The notes under the pieces are model-generated. The model saw only the letters and a list, made by a program, of their open reading frames with translations, did no database searches and was not told the origin of the DNA. From Perkinsus olseni (lineage: Eukaryota > Perkinsozoa > Perkinsida), in contig JABANN010000070.1 of assembly GCA_013115125.1 (NCBI GenBank), forward strand, positions 17,208 through 81,207: a stretch of DNA of 64,000 bases, given 5' to 3'. A program made the position numbers and the translations under genes. Shown here piece by piece: positions 31,471-43,227 of the stretch; within the stretch, counting starts at the first letter, position 1, and each line of letters starts with the position of its first letter.

Positions 31471-34400
31471 ATGATATCTTCCACTGGCCGTATGTTGGTA
31501 CATCCAGAAGACCCTAACCTAGTTTTGGAGCTCACGGCAGATAGCGGGTCTGTCAGCGTCTTCGACCTACTGGCCAGTCCCAAGGCCGACACTGCTGCTG
31601 GGCAGATCGACGGCGGCGTTAAGGATGCTTGCTGGCTCCCTGCCAGCTGCGGGGAAGCTGTCTTCATCACTGTCACTGACAAGGGGTCCATTAGAGCCTA
31701 TTCAGCCCTAGTGTGTCTGTTGGCGCCGCCGCCTAAACCCCGACCGGATCCCTTGGAGATCCGCCCTTTGCCGGAGCTAGCATTGACCGGAATGATCACA
31801 GGCTTGTGTGCTACTACCTGTAATGTCATCGGATTCACCTTCGCCGATGGTACGGCAAGGTTGTTCAAGCCCCGCGTGAGGGACGGAAGTGGGCTGCAGC
31901 GCCACGACAGCGTACTAGGGTTGGATCTTCTCAGTACCCTCGACTGCCGTCCTGGCAACCCGGTGGCGGTTTGCGGTCCAACGGCCTATGCCTACTGCCA
32001 TGCCCAGCGGGATTCCGTCGTCTTGGAGGGGTTCGGTGCGCGGAGATCACCGAAGCAATGTGAGATCGATTACCCCAAGGGAGCTGTGGGTGTCATCAGC
32101 TTAGCAGCTACGACGGACGTGGTCGCCGCGATCTACGACCTCGGTGGTACTGGCAAGTGTCAGCTCTGCGTTTACTCGACGTACGAGGTGCCGCCCAGCC
32201 TGGTGCATTCTGAGGTGTTCGACGTGGCGGAGGTCAAGGGCCCACTGCAGATCAACAGCATTAGAGACACCAACGCAGTGGTCATGGTCGTGAGCTCATC
32301 AAGGATCGTCGTCCGGTCACGAACGTATGCCGATGGCGAGCGGTGGCTGACTCGAGGGATCTCCAACCCTCCCAAATGCTGTGCCTTGATACCTGAGACG
32401 GATGGTATGGGTTGGGACCGTTGTCTTGTCGCAGGGAAGGCCGTCGAAGATCTGCCCGAGGCCACCACGAGACTCTTCTCTAGGTCCAGCTTGCCTCTGG
32501 AGGATTCCAACCCGGTCGTTGCCTTGCACAGGGCTCTCAATGCGGCATTTGCACGCTCGGAGTACTTGCCCAGTTGGTGTCTCGAGTTTGCTGCTGAAGG
32601 AGAGGTCGAACGACTGGTGACAGACGGGCCCTCTCGGCGGTTCTACGTTAAGCTCGCATTTGTTCTATCGCCTGACCACAGGCGAGAGTGCAGGGACTTG
32701 GGCATAGCTGTGAATACTGAGGATTGCTTCTTGGCATCAATTGGCGAGTCCCAGGACTTCCTGCTCCAGTTAGCCACTCGGGCTGCACCAACACACGACA
32801 GTGACGCTGAGCTTTGGAGTACATATTTCCGTCGACTAGGAGTCGGCTTCTGGGCCAACTCCCTCACCCAACTACGGTCTACCGTTCTGGACTTGCTATT
32901 GAAGCGGTCTCTGGCGAAGTATCGAAGGACCAAGGAGTTGTCGGTCATCGAGGGCGAGAGCGCCTTGTGGTTGGCGCTCCTTGGACGCCAGAAGGTTTTG
33001 GCGTCCCTCTACAAGCAGCATGCGCGGCTCTTCCGCGACCCGAAGGCCATGCGTGTGTCCAGATTCCTGGCCATGGACTTCACCACACCTGAGAATAAGC
33101 GTATTGGCGCTAAGAACGCTTTCGAGTTGGTCCGCCAAAAACGGCATGCAATGGCAGCGGCGGTGTTCCTGCTCATCGGTGATGTCCAGTCGGCTATCAA
33201 CGTGGCCACGCGGTACCTTGAGGATGTCCAACTGGCCATCCTCTTCGCCCGATGTGCTATCACTGACGGTGTGATCAGCAAAGAGGCTGCTAATGATATG
33301 CTAGCTACCGAGCTCTCGTTGTTCGATGCTTGGGTTGACTTTTGGCGCCTCTGGTCATCTCACAACTACGCCCAACTCGCTCGGAAATTGGCCGCGGTCG
33401 GATCTGAGGACCTCTCGGTCGCCGGGTCCACTGAGCTTGAGGCTTCGCTAGGCGTCCTGCCTACTCCAGCCCATCTCAGCACCTGCTCTAGGAGCGATAT
33501 CTTTGAGTATCTTTGCAGTGCGGTACCTGCATTCGGAGCTCAAGCTGAAGGGCTTGTTGTGGAAGATACTCCTAGCAGTGTGGTTACCACCCGCCTGCTT
33601 GGTCGAGGGTTGGCTGCTCTGCTCCCACCTGTCGCGGAGGATTCAGACTTCACAAGCCCCGTCAACTGGGCGAGGAGGGCCTCCATCATATTCGATGAAG
33701 CCCTCACTCCGCGGAAGGCTTCGAAGATGCCGCCCTTCATCCCCGGTAACCCCACAGACGCTCCTCTTGGCAGCGACCTTCAGAGCTACTGGATACGCAG
33801 AGTTCGAGGGGCGTTGCTAGATCCAAGATTGAACCCTATGCCCCCGGCCCCCGAGCTGTGGTCGATACTGTCAAGGCTGGTCCATACCTCTAATGGAGGC
33901 ATGCTGCCAAGCTGGGCTGCCGAGCTGACATCCATGGTGCTGGCGGGTATTGGGGACTGGTCGACCAGCGTACCCGAGGTGCAGGAGGCTGCCGCGGCTG
34001 TGGTCCTGAGCGAACTTGAGAGGCTCCTACTGGAGCACGAGGCCGCTGCGAACGACACGGCTGAGAAGAAGCAGGCTGACGATGCTCGACTTGCTCTAGC
34101 TGAGCATTACACCGGCGTTTTATACCAACTTTTACAACCAGACACTTCGCCTCTGGTGGCAGTGGACGCCGAAGCCCCGCCTTTGCCTTGCCTGACAGGA
34201 CCACCCGGCTCCCACACTATGCGGCTGCGGTCGCTTGTGGTCTGCTCTCTGGTCTTGGAACGTGTCCTGAGCCCACCTAAAGGCTCTCCTAAACTGACTG
34301 TCTATGAACGGCAGTATCAGCTGTTGGTGAGGTGGCACTTGAAGACACACGTCTATGAAGCCATGCTGGAGCCCGATGTCGTGCAGGAGGAAGGGGCGGT

Positions 34401-35871
34401 CGACATCGACCAGGAGCATCCCTTGGAAACGACACTGGCAGCACCCAGGCGTCTCAAGCTCCTTCAAAGTACATGCCCGGTGTATCGTTGCACGCCCGAG
34501 CAAGACCGGGAGTACCTGCCGAAGTCGTTGCCTCTACTGGGAATTAGAAGGCAGCTCGAGTGGCACTCTATCACTGGTCTATGTTTGGATAGATCTCCTG
34601 GGGCATGCCTAAGACTGGCCGTGTCGGCACGCCACGAAGACGGCCTTGTGAAGGTTATTGACCTCCCACAGCTCATTCGATCTTCGGTTGGGTGTCGTGA
34701 CGCCGTGACGCCGGAGGAGTACTATCATGATGATTCTCGATGGCAGATGGAGATCGAGAAGTCGGTCATCAATTCCAACACCAACTTGCCTACTGGTACC
34801 AAGATAGTCCCAAGCGAGAGGACTAGATTTCTCATCGGTGAGTCCTCTGCGGCCAACCACCTCGGCTCGGGCTTACCCCTACGCCCTGACTGCCGCCTGT
34901 ACGCTAAGGATGTGATGCTTCTCTCCTTGGGCATTGACTGGCCCATCGGCAATAACATCACAGGTCTGTTCGACCGCATCAACCACGATACTGTCTCTGA
35001 TGATGATAATGAACCATTACCTGTTTCCAATTCGCTCACTGCTCATCCCACAGCCAGTGTCTTTGCCTCGGCGACTAACAGCGGCGTTCGGGTATGGTCT
35101 TTCGGATGTCCAGCCCTTGACGAGCCCGCTCGCCCATTGTGCTTGTTTGAGTCGCCAAAGCGGCCGTCGTTCCGCGATACCCTCCGGGTCGCGTCATGGT
35201 CGGATGATGGCGGGATGCTTGCAGGGATTAGCAAGAAGGGCCGCATGTCTGTCTGGTCCTCTTGCCGGCCAGGCAAGCCCATCATCTCCTTCAACTCCCC
35301 CTTCATTCGAGGGAACGACGTGAAGGCGTTGACGCCCTCGGGCTCCCTGATGCTGATTTGTGGACGACAAAGCCCTAGTGGTTCTGGCGGTGCTGCTATG
35401 ATTGACTGCAGGAGCCCGGAGTTGGTCGTCCAGAAGTGGAACGCTGGGCCGGGCCTGGAGTATACGTGCGCGTCTGGACTGTCCCAGCCGCAACAGCTGC
35501 AGCTTGGCACCTGTGATGGCCGAGTGGTTGATCTGGACACCCGAGCGGGTGGCCGCAGCAGAACGGTTATGTTGTACGGTGATGATCACGACAGAAGTCC
35601 GGCTATTCACAGCTTGTTACGGTACGGTCCCGACCAAGACGGCATAGTAGCGGTGACACATGGGAGCGCCGTGGGAGTCCTTCAAGCTGGGAAGGATGCT
35701 GGATCCTTCGACTCCGAATACACTTTGCACAAGGGCGGTATGAAGTCGGCCGTAAAGGCTGCCTTCAGCAAGATAGGCCCAAAGCTGGTAGCGGCCGCTG
35801 ACGCCTGTGGTACGGTAGCCATCACTGCTGGGGCCTCGGACGAACAACTACTATTGCATAGACTGCCTTGA
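31471..35871 (+). CDS. Rav1/DMXL (rabconnectin-3A)-like V-ATPase assembly factor
   Basis: One open frame of 1466 residues. Residues ~400-680 carry the Rav1 C-terminal domain: ALWLALLGRQKVLASLYKQH near 497, then RIGAKNAFELVRQKRHAMAA and AVFLLIGDVQSAINVATRYL near 547-590 and EDVQLAILFARCAI. This matches the 'KNA..Ll.k.r...AAaFFLL...l.dAv.v....l.D.qLAi...R' block of Rav1/DMXL. The last ~280 residues form a WD-like propeller (HPTASVFASATNSGVRVWSF, VASWSDDGGMLAGISKKGRM, GPKLVAAADACGTVAI), as in DMXL. The N-terminal ~380 residues also look like beta-propeller blades. Rav1 with Rav2/Skp1 (RAVE) reassembles V-ATPase on acidic organelles. No intron, which is unusual here; the N-terminus could be incomplete compared with larger family members. 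Confidence 0.75.
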   Translation: MISSTGRMLVHPEDPNLVLELTADSGSVSVFDLLASPKADTAAGQIDGGVKDACWLPASCGEAVFITVTDKGSIRAYSALVCLLAPPPKPRPDPLEIRPLPELALTGMITGLCATTCNVIGFTFADGTARLFKPRVRDGSGLQRHDSVLGLDLLSTLDCRPGNPVAVCGPTAYAYCHAQRDSVVLEGFGARRSPKQCEIDYPKGAVGVISLAATTDVVAAIYDLGGTGKCQLCVYSTYEVPPSLVHSEVFDVAEVKGPLQINSIRDTNAVVMVVSSSRIVVRSRTYADGERWLTRGISNPPKCCALIPETDGMGWDRCLVAGKAVEDLPEATTRLFSRSSLPLEDSNPVVALHRALNAAFARSEYLPSWCLEFAAEGEVERLVTDGPSRRFYVKLAFVLSPDHRRECRDLGIAVNTEDCFLASIGESQDFLLQLATRAAPTHDSDAELWSTYFRRLGVGFWANSLTQLRSTVLDLLLKRSLAKYRRTKELSVIEGESALWLALLGRQKVLASLYKQHARLFRDPKAMRVSRFLAMDFTTPENKRIGAKNAFELVRQKRHAMAAAVFLLIGDVQSAINVATRYLEDVQLAILFARCAITDGVISKEAANDMLATELSLFDAWVDFWRLWSSHNYAQLARKLAAVGSEDLSVAGSTELEASLGVLPTPAHLSTCSRSDIFEYLCSAVPAFGAQAEGLVVEDTPSSVVTTRLLGRGLAALLPPVAEDSDFTSPVNWARRASIIFDEALTPRKASKMPPFIPGNPTDAPLGSDLQSYWIRRVRGALLDPRLNPMPPAPELWSILSRLVHTSNGGMLPSWAAELTSMVLAGIGDWSTSVPEVQEAAAAVVLSELERLLLEHEAAANDTAEKKQADDARLALAEHYTGVLYQLLQPDTSPLVAVDAEAPPLPCLTGPPGSHTMRLRSLVVCSLVLERVLSPPKGSPKLTVYERQYQLLVRWHLKTHVYEAMLEPDVVQEEGAVDIDQEHPLETTLAAPRRLKLLQSTCPVYRCTPEQDREYLPKSLPLLGIRRQLEWHSITGLCLDRSPGACLRLAVSARHEDGLVKVIDLPQLIRSSVGCRDAVTPEEYYHDDSRWQMEIEKSVINSNTNLPTGTKIVPSERTRFLIGESSAANHLGSGLPLRPDCRLYAKDVMLLSLGIDWPIGNNITGLFDRINHDTVSDDDNEPLPVSNSLTAHPTASVFASATNSGVRVWSFGCPALDEPARPLCLFESPKRPSFRDTLRVASWSDDGGMLAGISKKGRMSVWSSCRPGKPIISFNSPFIRGNDVKALTPSGSLMLICGRQSPSGSGGAAMIDCRSPELVVQKWNAGPGLEYTCASGLSQPQQLQLGTCDGRVVDLDTRAGGRSRTVMLYGDDHDRSPAIHSLLRYGPDQDGIVAVTHGSAVGVLQAGKDAGSFDSEYTLHKGGMKSAVKAAFSKIGPKLVAAADACGTVAITAGASDEQLLLHRLP

Positions 35872-36026
35872 CTGTTGATACAATTATACAATTCTTCTTT
35901 ATAATAGTGTTCCTTCGCTTCCGCATGATCTTGAGTTCGGTAATTCACCTGCACCCTTTAGGGTTCCCGGTGTTTTCACGAGTCCACTCTCAAGACTTAT
36001 TCCACTAGGCCTTCGTAACGAAAAAA

Positions 36027-36066
36027 GCGGAGCTCGGCAGTCTCGGGTTCGAACCCTAGCCCGGGC
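36027..36066 (+). other. tRNA-like 3' half (possible tRNA relic)
   Basis: A T-arm-like stretch TCTCGGGTTCGAACCCTAG followed by CCCGGGC and a T6 run. No matching 5' acceptor or D-arm is found just upstream and the T-stem pairs imperfectly. Looks like a degraded or partial tRNA gene. Confidence 0.35.
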
Positions 36067-36369
36067 TTTTTTCTGTATTTTTCCGGGTTCATCTACAACG
36101 GTCCACGCTGGTTTTGGTTGGTAGAACGGGGATGGGCGCGATTTCGTATTTTTTATAGAATATATGAATCGAGACCTTTCGATTGGTATGCGTCCCATGA
36201 GTTCATTCAGCATAGTCGTGGAGAAATAATTTGAACGAACGGACGAACGCACAAAAAGCGCATAAGTTGTGAGGGTTTCAACACAACAACGCTTGTTATC
36301 CGATATACGTTAACAGATAATAGTCCAGGGTTGAGCCAAACCAACGCCACCAGAATACCCAAAGTCCAA

Positions 36370-36398
36370 GTGGTACGATACCAGTGGTATCATACCAC
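36370..36398. repeat. 29-bp imperfect palindrome upstream of ZIP gene
   Basis: Arms gtggtacgatacca and tggtatcataccac flank one base and match at 13 of 14 positions (the odd pair would be G-U in RNA). It lies about 265 bp before the ZIP start codon, so it may be a regulator site or leader hairpin. Confidence 0.7.
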
Positions 36399-36663
36399 AG
36401 AAGAGAAGAGAGAAAGGCTACTCTCAACGTCTGTCTATCTGGCCTCAGCCACGCAAGGCGCCTCACGCTATGCGCATGCGTGTAGACGGAAAGAGACTAT
36501 AGAGACTCAGTCTGATAATTATAGAGATGGTAGAACTGGCCCTGGCGTGCGCGCAATACACCAAGGGAGTGACTGCCATCACAAAGTGACAGTATATGCT
36601 CCGCTCGCTTCGCTCGCTCCGCAACTGTTCTCCTGTTGTTACCCAGTCCTTTCGGTCCACCTA

Positions 36664-37644
36664 ATGGATCCCGTCGAGACTTGGAAATTGGTATCAATAT
36701 TTGCCACTTTTGCTGTGGCAAGCCTAGGTATGTGGATGTCATTCTATTTTCGCAAGTCTAAGATGTTCTCTCTCGGGTGTGCTCTGGCCTGTGGTGTCCT
36801 ACTCGCCGCTGGCTTCACGCACAGCCTCCCTGACGGTGTCGAACGCTTGGAGGCATGGTCACAGGATAACCTCAACGGCTACCCATTTGCCTACCTCCTC
36901 TGTGGTATAGCAATATCTTTCCTTGCCTTATTCGAAGAGGGAGTCCAGCTATGTTTTCGACCCAAACTGCGTCCACCACCTGAGGAATCGTCGTCTAAAA
37001 ACGTGCAAGCTGACGAGCAAACTCTGAATCACCATGCCCACCCTGGCAACCTGACGAAGACGTCAGCCCTGTTCGTATTTCTGGCCCTCTCGCTGCATTC
37101 CATCCTCGAAGGAATGGCTACGGGTGTCGCCACTGGAGTAAGCAATCTGTACGGAACTGTGATCGCCATCCTGGCCCATAAAGGCCTGGCAGCCTTCGCT
37201 CTTGGTGCTAGTATGGTGGAGGCTAACGTAGCCTCCCGCACAGTCTTGCTGTATGGAACCATTTTCGCCGTTGTTACACCTGTTGGCATCATGGTCGGTT
37301 GGCTCGGCGGTCTTGCCGAAGACAGTTCTGGTAAGTTCGGAGGGGGGTTCGGGACACTTATTCGGGCAGCACTCCCGGAGTTGAATTCAACGCGCCAGAA
37401 GAGATTCTGGGGACACTCATGATCTTCAGGTATTTTCGGTGGTGTAGCTTATGCTCTGGTCGCTGGTACGTTCATCTACGTCAGCATCGTTGAATTTATG
37501 CCCATAGTGTTTGGGCTCAATGGCGTTAACTTCTTAATGAAGGCAACTGTGGCTCCTAGTGGTGTCGTCAATACAGTCTCCTTTCAGGTTATCATGTTCT
37601 TAGCTGGGTTTTCTGCAATGGCCGTACTCGCAATTTTTGTTTAA
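36664..37644 (+). CDS. ZIP-family metal (zinc/iron) transporter
   Basis: Membrane importer of Zn or related divalent metals. From MDPVETWKLVSIFATFAVAS the order is TM1-3 (SLGCALACGVLLAAGFTHSL, YLLCGIAISFLALFEEG), a variable loop with a short His cluster (NHHAHPG), TM4 with the signature HSILEGMATG, TM5 with the pairing site AHKGLAAFALGASM, then TM6-8 (LLYGTIFAVVTPVGIMVGWL). One intron, 37331-37429, leads to GIFGGVAYALVAGTFIYVSI and the last segment ending AVLAIFV at 37644. Length is about 290 residues, normal for the GufA/ZIPII-like groups. An open frame upstream of 36664 belongs to the leader and has no domain content. Confidence 0.9.
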
Positions 37645-37750
37645 GCTCCTCCATTAAGCTTTTATGAACGATGGTGGAATCGTTGTCCTAGACTCTCGAT
37701 TCTCTCCGCCTTATCAAATTCTCATTTTTTGACCTGCTAGGTCGTTTATA

Positions 37751-38150
37751 TCAGTAGATATTGAGTTTCATGACCTTATAGTCCCTGTCTAGTTTAGCTG
37801 TACATGGGACGTCTCGCCGCTTGGGTTCGAGCACTTGAAGAAGTCCGGATATATCACTGTTGCCGGTTGGTAGAGCTTGTGGTCTCTCTCGGTTGACGGT
37901 GGCTGCAACAGATTCTTCCTCCATCCTCGATATTTGACCTACCGGGGCTTTTCGATGATGCGGTGGCAACGGAGAAGGTCCACTCTACATTCACTCGTCT
38001 CACCGTCACCCACCTTCCCGTCATCCGGACAATGTCAACAACCATCGACGCACTTCCCGCAGCTCGGCTCAGGAGCAGCTCCTCCCGTACTGCTCTACTC
38101 TCCTCCGCTGTGATGAAGCAGGCCCTCACACTCATCAGTGATGTCCTCAT
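37751..38150 (-). CDS. Unknown small protein
   Basis: Two overlapping minus-strand frames, probably joined by an intron: one begins MRTSLMSVRACFITAEESRA at 38150 and contains VVDIVRMTGRWVTVRRVNVE; the other holds SGLLQVLEPKRRDVPCTAKL and stops at 37751. No family recognised. Convergent with the ZIP gene. Confidence 0.3.
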
Positions 38151-38760
38151 CTTCAGTTCGCGAAGTTTTCACTATGCTCCTTTTTCTCGACGGCCTGACC
38201 CACGGGCTGATGACGACCCAACTTGGAAAATAATCCTCGCGGGTATCACGCATAAGCCGTCCCCATCGCATCAACGACTAGCACTAAACTGTCTCCCATA
38301 ATCAATAATGCTCCAGGCCTCCTACCAGCTCACATTCGTGGCGTAGAACAGTACTATGGAGTTGACGAACCGCTACAAGGGCAGGTCCTCTCCGGCCGTC
38401 ACCCCCAATAGCTAGGTACAACTCTGTCAGGGTCTGCCGTAGAGCCCAACTGTGAATTACCAACACGACAGGGTAGAGCCGAGAATGTACGTTTGTGTGT
38501 AGTAGCCAATAGTAAATGACGATGCTTCTAATATTGTTGTTGTTCTTGATGATGGACGATTCACCTCTGGATAAATCAACTACTACTACTATTCGGAAGA
38601 ACAAGATAAGGAAATAGAGAAGACGACAGTAGTAACTGGTTAAGACAGCGGCTGCGGAAGGAAACTACACCTCTCTTCATCACTATCATTATTTCTCTTA
38701 GACGACGATAATCGATAATACAGTCAACTTAGTTTATCACCATCATGGCCGGTGATGCTA
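38151..38760. other. Spacer without a recognisable gene
   Basis: About 610 bp between the small unknown and the importin 3' end. It is AT- and trinucleotide-rich (tgttgttgttcttg, actactactacta) and probably includes the importin 3' UTR. Confidence 0.4.
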
Positions 38761-41700
38761 TTACATGCTCTTAGCATCATTGAGGATCCTCATAACACCC
38801 TTCTTAGACTTCTCATTCAGTGACCCTTGAAGGCCTCCGATAGTGGCTTCACCCAAGCCAGCAAGGATCTCGCAAATGGCCCGATCGATGAGGGCGTTAC
38901 TGTAGTCCTTCTTGTATACCAATGCCAATACATGTACTATCGCACCCAAGTTGCCGTTGTTGGCACCAAGGACCTGTCAAAGGGCAACTAATAAGCAAAA
39001 CCCCAGAGACCAGTAATGCTCACCCCCGGCCGCTGCTCCTTGACAAGACGGACCAACTGGGTGTGTGTCTTCTTCCCCTCATCTTCATCCTGCTTCAATG
39101 GCAAGTTCTTGATCCAAGCAGCCCAGTAGTTGCCAGCATCATTGCCAAGCCTCTGCTCGAACTTCTCGCACACATTTCCGAGTGCGGCCACCGCGTTCTC
39201 ATGCGCGGCGATGTTGTCCTTGTTCCGGGCATCAGGTCTCTGCATCGCCCTGTAGAGCTGCATGGCCGCAGCAGTGGCAGCGATGTCGCCGAACTGAGGG
39301 ATGTTGCATGCCACATTAGCGCCGTAGGCAGCAGCCTGTCGAAGTGACGGGTTGTTGTCGGTAATAGCAGCGATCATGGGCTCCATGAAGATACCCCAAG
39401 CCTGGACTGAGTCGGCGCCGAGGCACTCGAGGAAGTCACAGGCGATGTAAAGGGCCAAGCACCTTGAAGAGGGAAAATAGGGAGAGGACTATCAAGAATG
39501 GACGGTACCTATCCTGGGCCATGCATCGAGTGTCGATCAGCTTCTGCACCAACTCGATGGACTTCTGTAGGCCACCAGTAGAGACGAACAGCTGCTTGTG
39601 TTCCCGCATGAGGGCACCGCCAATCTCGGTGATAGCAATACGAACGCACTCGTCCATCTCCTTGATGTTGCGAATCTCGTCAACCTGAACTCGACCGGCC
39701 CTCGTTGGCGTTGGTACGGCAGGAGAGCCCGCAGTACCTCATCTTCATCACACTCGCCACTCTCCTCCTCAGCAGTGGCATCAGCACGACGATTGAAGGA
39801 CTCCTTAAGGAGGTTAAAGCAGACCTCCACGATGTGCGATACCTGCCGGGCAACACGAAGATGGGCTAAGGCGAGAATATCCCTGCGACTGCTTCCTACA
39901 GTCTGCTCAGAGAGGGTTCCAGGGCCAGCGTTCTTGATGCAGTTGGCAATTCCGCGGGACTCGGCTTCGAGGAGCTAGAAGGAGGAAACTGCATGAAGTC
40001 TATTGAGCATGCGTGACCAACCTCAAGCTCATCCTCTTGGGACATGGCCTTCAACATCGACTCAATGAAGGAGTTCAACAGGTCCTGAGAAAAGCACATG
40101 TGGCGCCAGTGTGAACCTGTCGATGAGGCTGTGAATACCTTGACAGTGGCAGTATCATTAGCCTTCCTCGCGCAGGAGATTAGCTCAGACCAGACGTTAA
40201 CGGCCAATGATTTAACCTCATCATCGAACTGGAAGTCGAGTAGAGGACGGAGCTTCAACGCGGTATCTTTGACGTATCTTGAAATGAGTAGAGAGTAACC
40301 TTAAGATACCCCCAACTCATACATACGGGTTGTAGACAGCAGGGCCGCAGTTCTCAACGAAGCAGCTGATGGTCTGCAAGGCTGATGCCAAGTCCTCAAT
40401 AGCGCTGGTCTTGAGGCCAACACACTTGCCCTGAAGAGAGAGTGCATCATCGAGAAAACAATACCCCTAGTGATGACAGCAGTACTACCTCAGCAAGCAT
40501 TATCATCGTCATATCCTGCTCCTCATTAGCATCATCAACCTACAACAGTACGCCATAGACCGCAGCACAGGATTTACCAGACCACAGTCCTTTACCTCCG
40601 CAGCAGTGAGGGAGAACTGGTTGAGGATGAGAGGGAGTAGGGCTGGCAAGAACTGGCCGAAGTCGGGGCCGAGGGTCTGAGGGAGAGAAGGACAGTCAAC
40701 TGTCCGTGCTGCTGCTGATCGGGTTGTCCTCACCTTAGAGATCCTCTGGAGACTCTCCAGGACAAATCCCTTGAGAGGGTCGTCATCCTCGAAGTGCTTC
40801 TCAGGCTCCCGCAGCATCGACACGATAGCCTGCATGGCTTCAACAGCGTCATTGGCGAAGACCTCCTTGCCAACAGCCAAACCCAGAAGGGAGAGGCACT
40901 CGAAGGCCTTCCCTCTAAGGGTCCTCTCCTCCTTCGACGAGGCTTGCTGGACAGTTTGCTGAGCATCATAAGACCATCAGGAAAAGGCAACAGAGCGGCG
41001 AGGAAACCCACCTTAAGAAGGGGCATGATGTGAGAGTAGTAGCTCACGAAGTGAGACTCCGACACACCAGCGATGACGGCGATGGCAGTGATGGCCTGTT
41101 CCCGGATCTGATGGCCGAGGGGGGTGGGGTGAGGAGGGCTGGGGTGTAATGATGTTACCTGTCGTGGCTGGTCCATCTGTAGTTTACGATAAAGCTTCTC
41201 CATAAGGGTCTTCACATGGGGTATGAGAGCCTCTTGCTCGACCTAACATCAGCATAGTGGTGAGACCAGTGGCGAGGAGAAAGACAGTACATCCTCTGCG
41301 TAGTTGACGAAGGCCGCGCAGGCATGAGAGGCTACGCGCGGTATCGGGTCATCCATGGCCTTCTCCAAAGCAGTCAGGACCTGACGAAGAGCAGGCATGC
41401 GGCAGAGTTGACGAGGGCAAAGGAGCCCTACCTCCTGAGACCAGGCCTCCTGGACGTAAGGGGTGCAGTCAGTAGCAGTCTGGCCCATAGCATGGAGGGC
41501 TGCGTAGCGGACGCGGGGATGCTGGTCACCCATATGCTCTGATGAGATGATAGTAGGAGGGGGTGGGATGACGAAGCATGCTTACGGAGCAAGAGCTTGA
41601 CAATCTCGTCCATCTGAGTTTCCTCCTCGACGACCTCAGCCACTTGACTCAGCGTCATTATGGCAGCCACCTTATGTTTCCACGTACCAATCCTTACGAA

Positions 41701-43227
41701 CTCAGCCACGGCTTGGAAGACAACAGGGAGGGTCTTCTCAGCACCGAGGGCCTGTTAGAGTGCACGACAAAATACAATAACCAACGCCACCACTGAACCG
41801 ACTACCTGGGCAAAACGATCGATATTCTCCTCACCAACCTCATAGTTGGTGACATCCTCATCGTCATCCTGGTCAGCAAACCTGTGGAGGGGACCGCTTC
41901 GATAGACTTCGCTGCAGAGTAGTGTAGTACCTCTTGCACCAGGCCTCAGTGTCATCACCATCACCATCTATCTCCAACATGAAGATGAGGCAGGTCTTGA
42001 CAGCGTCAGTAATGAAGTTGGGAACCTGATGATAGAGAGCGATGGCAACGACGAAAGACGGCATCGGCATGACCTTCATGCACATCTTAGCCTTCTTCTC
42101 AGCAAGGGATGTGATCATCTCGAAGGCCAACTGCCTCGGCCCATCCTCGATGGCATCCTTGGCTTGTGCGATGCCAAAACCAGTTCCTGACAGTAAGGAT
42201 AGCACCCTGTATCGGATATGGCAAGGACATACTGCAAAGCTCCGCTAGATAGGGTCGGAAGTAGGCTGGCTCTTCATCGGCCACTCCAATGAGACTCTCA
42301 AGGCAGTCATTAACCTGAAAACAACTGGAGGCAGGAAGCAATAGCTGGGACTAATACTACCTCATCATCCATAGTACCAGTACAAAGGGACTGTACAGTA
42401 CTTAGGACCATAGGGCAGAGAGGCTGTACGGGCTTCCAGTGACGAGTAGGGAGGCTCTCCACGATGGAACAGATGACCTAACCCAAATGACCTTGGCCCT
42501 TGGCCTACACCCACCCCGTGGACACCCCTACCTTAACGGCTTGAACCTTGACTTGGATGTCACTGTGCTCCATAGAGCCCTTCAATAATACAGCAACAAC
42601 AACATCATTGGACGAATTCTGCATTAACATGCTGCCAACGGCAGGGATGAGGTCGACGAGGATCTAAACGCATCTTAGGTCGAAGCCTGCAGATCACACA
42701 ATAACCTACTCTCAGGCCAGACTCCTTCGGCGCTGCTTCACTGGAAGCAATCATTTGCAGTAGAGTAGGCAAGAGCTGAGGAGAGGGCAACACAGTACTC
42801 GTCCAGTCGGCCACCCTAGCCCGCCTACCTCAGGCCACTGATTGTTGCTGTTGTCAGCACAGAGGTAGCCACCAAGTTCCCCGATGCAGTCACAGATCTT
42901 GTGCCGCATGTTCTTATTACCCTCACTGGCGATCAAGGAAAGCAATGACGACTTCACAGCCTGCTTGGTCTGCTCAGACAGCTTGGGCCATACAAAGTCC
43001 TTCTCTCGGAGAACCCTCATGTTCTGCCGCAACAAGATGCTGGCCTGCTGTCTCAAGGTGAGATCCCCTTGGGAAGTGACCACAGCAAGCAGGGCTTGAG
43101 TGACCTGGTCGGGGTTCTGGGCCTTAGTGTTCTGATACTGCTGCTCAGCAGGCTTCCGAACTTCATTGTTCGGCGACATGAGGCCCTTCAAGAGCTCGCA
43201 GAACTGGCTGAGTTGGGCTTGGTCCAT
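38761..43227 (-). CDS. Importin-beta family karyopherin, IPO5/Kap121-like
   Basis: Carries cargo, such as ribosomal proteins and histones, into the nucleus. Start MDQAQLSQFCELLKGLMSPN followed by NEVRKPAEQQYQNTKAQNPD is the IPO5 N-terminal HEAT repeat. Then LRQQASILLRQNMRVLREKD, KNMRHKICDCIGELGG and NNQWPE, all in the order of importin-5. Later exons give HPRVRYAALHAMGQTATDCT, PRVASHACAAFVNYAED, REQAITAIAVIAGVSESHFV, KGFVLESLQRISK, LAVNVWSELISCARK, PSLRQAAAYGANVACNIPQF and a C-terminus KSKKGVMRILNDAKSM. At least twelve short introns interrupt the 4.5 kb. It is head-to-head with the beta-oxidation gene. Confidence 0.9.
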
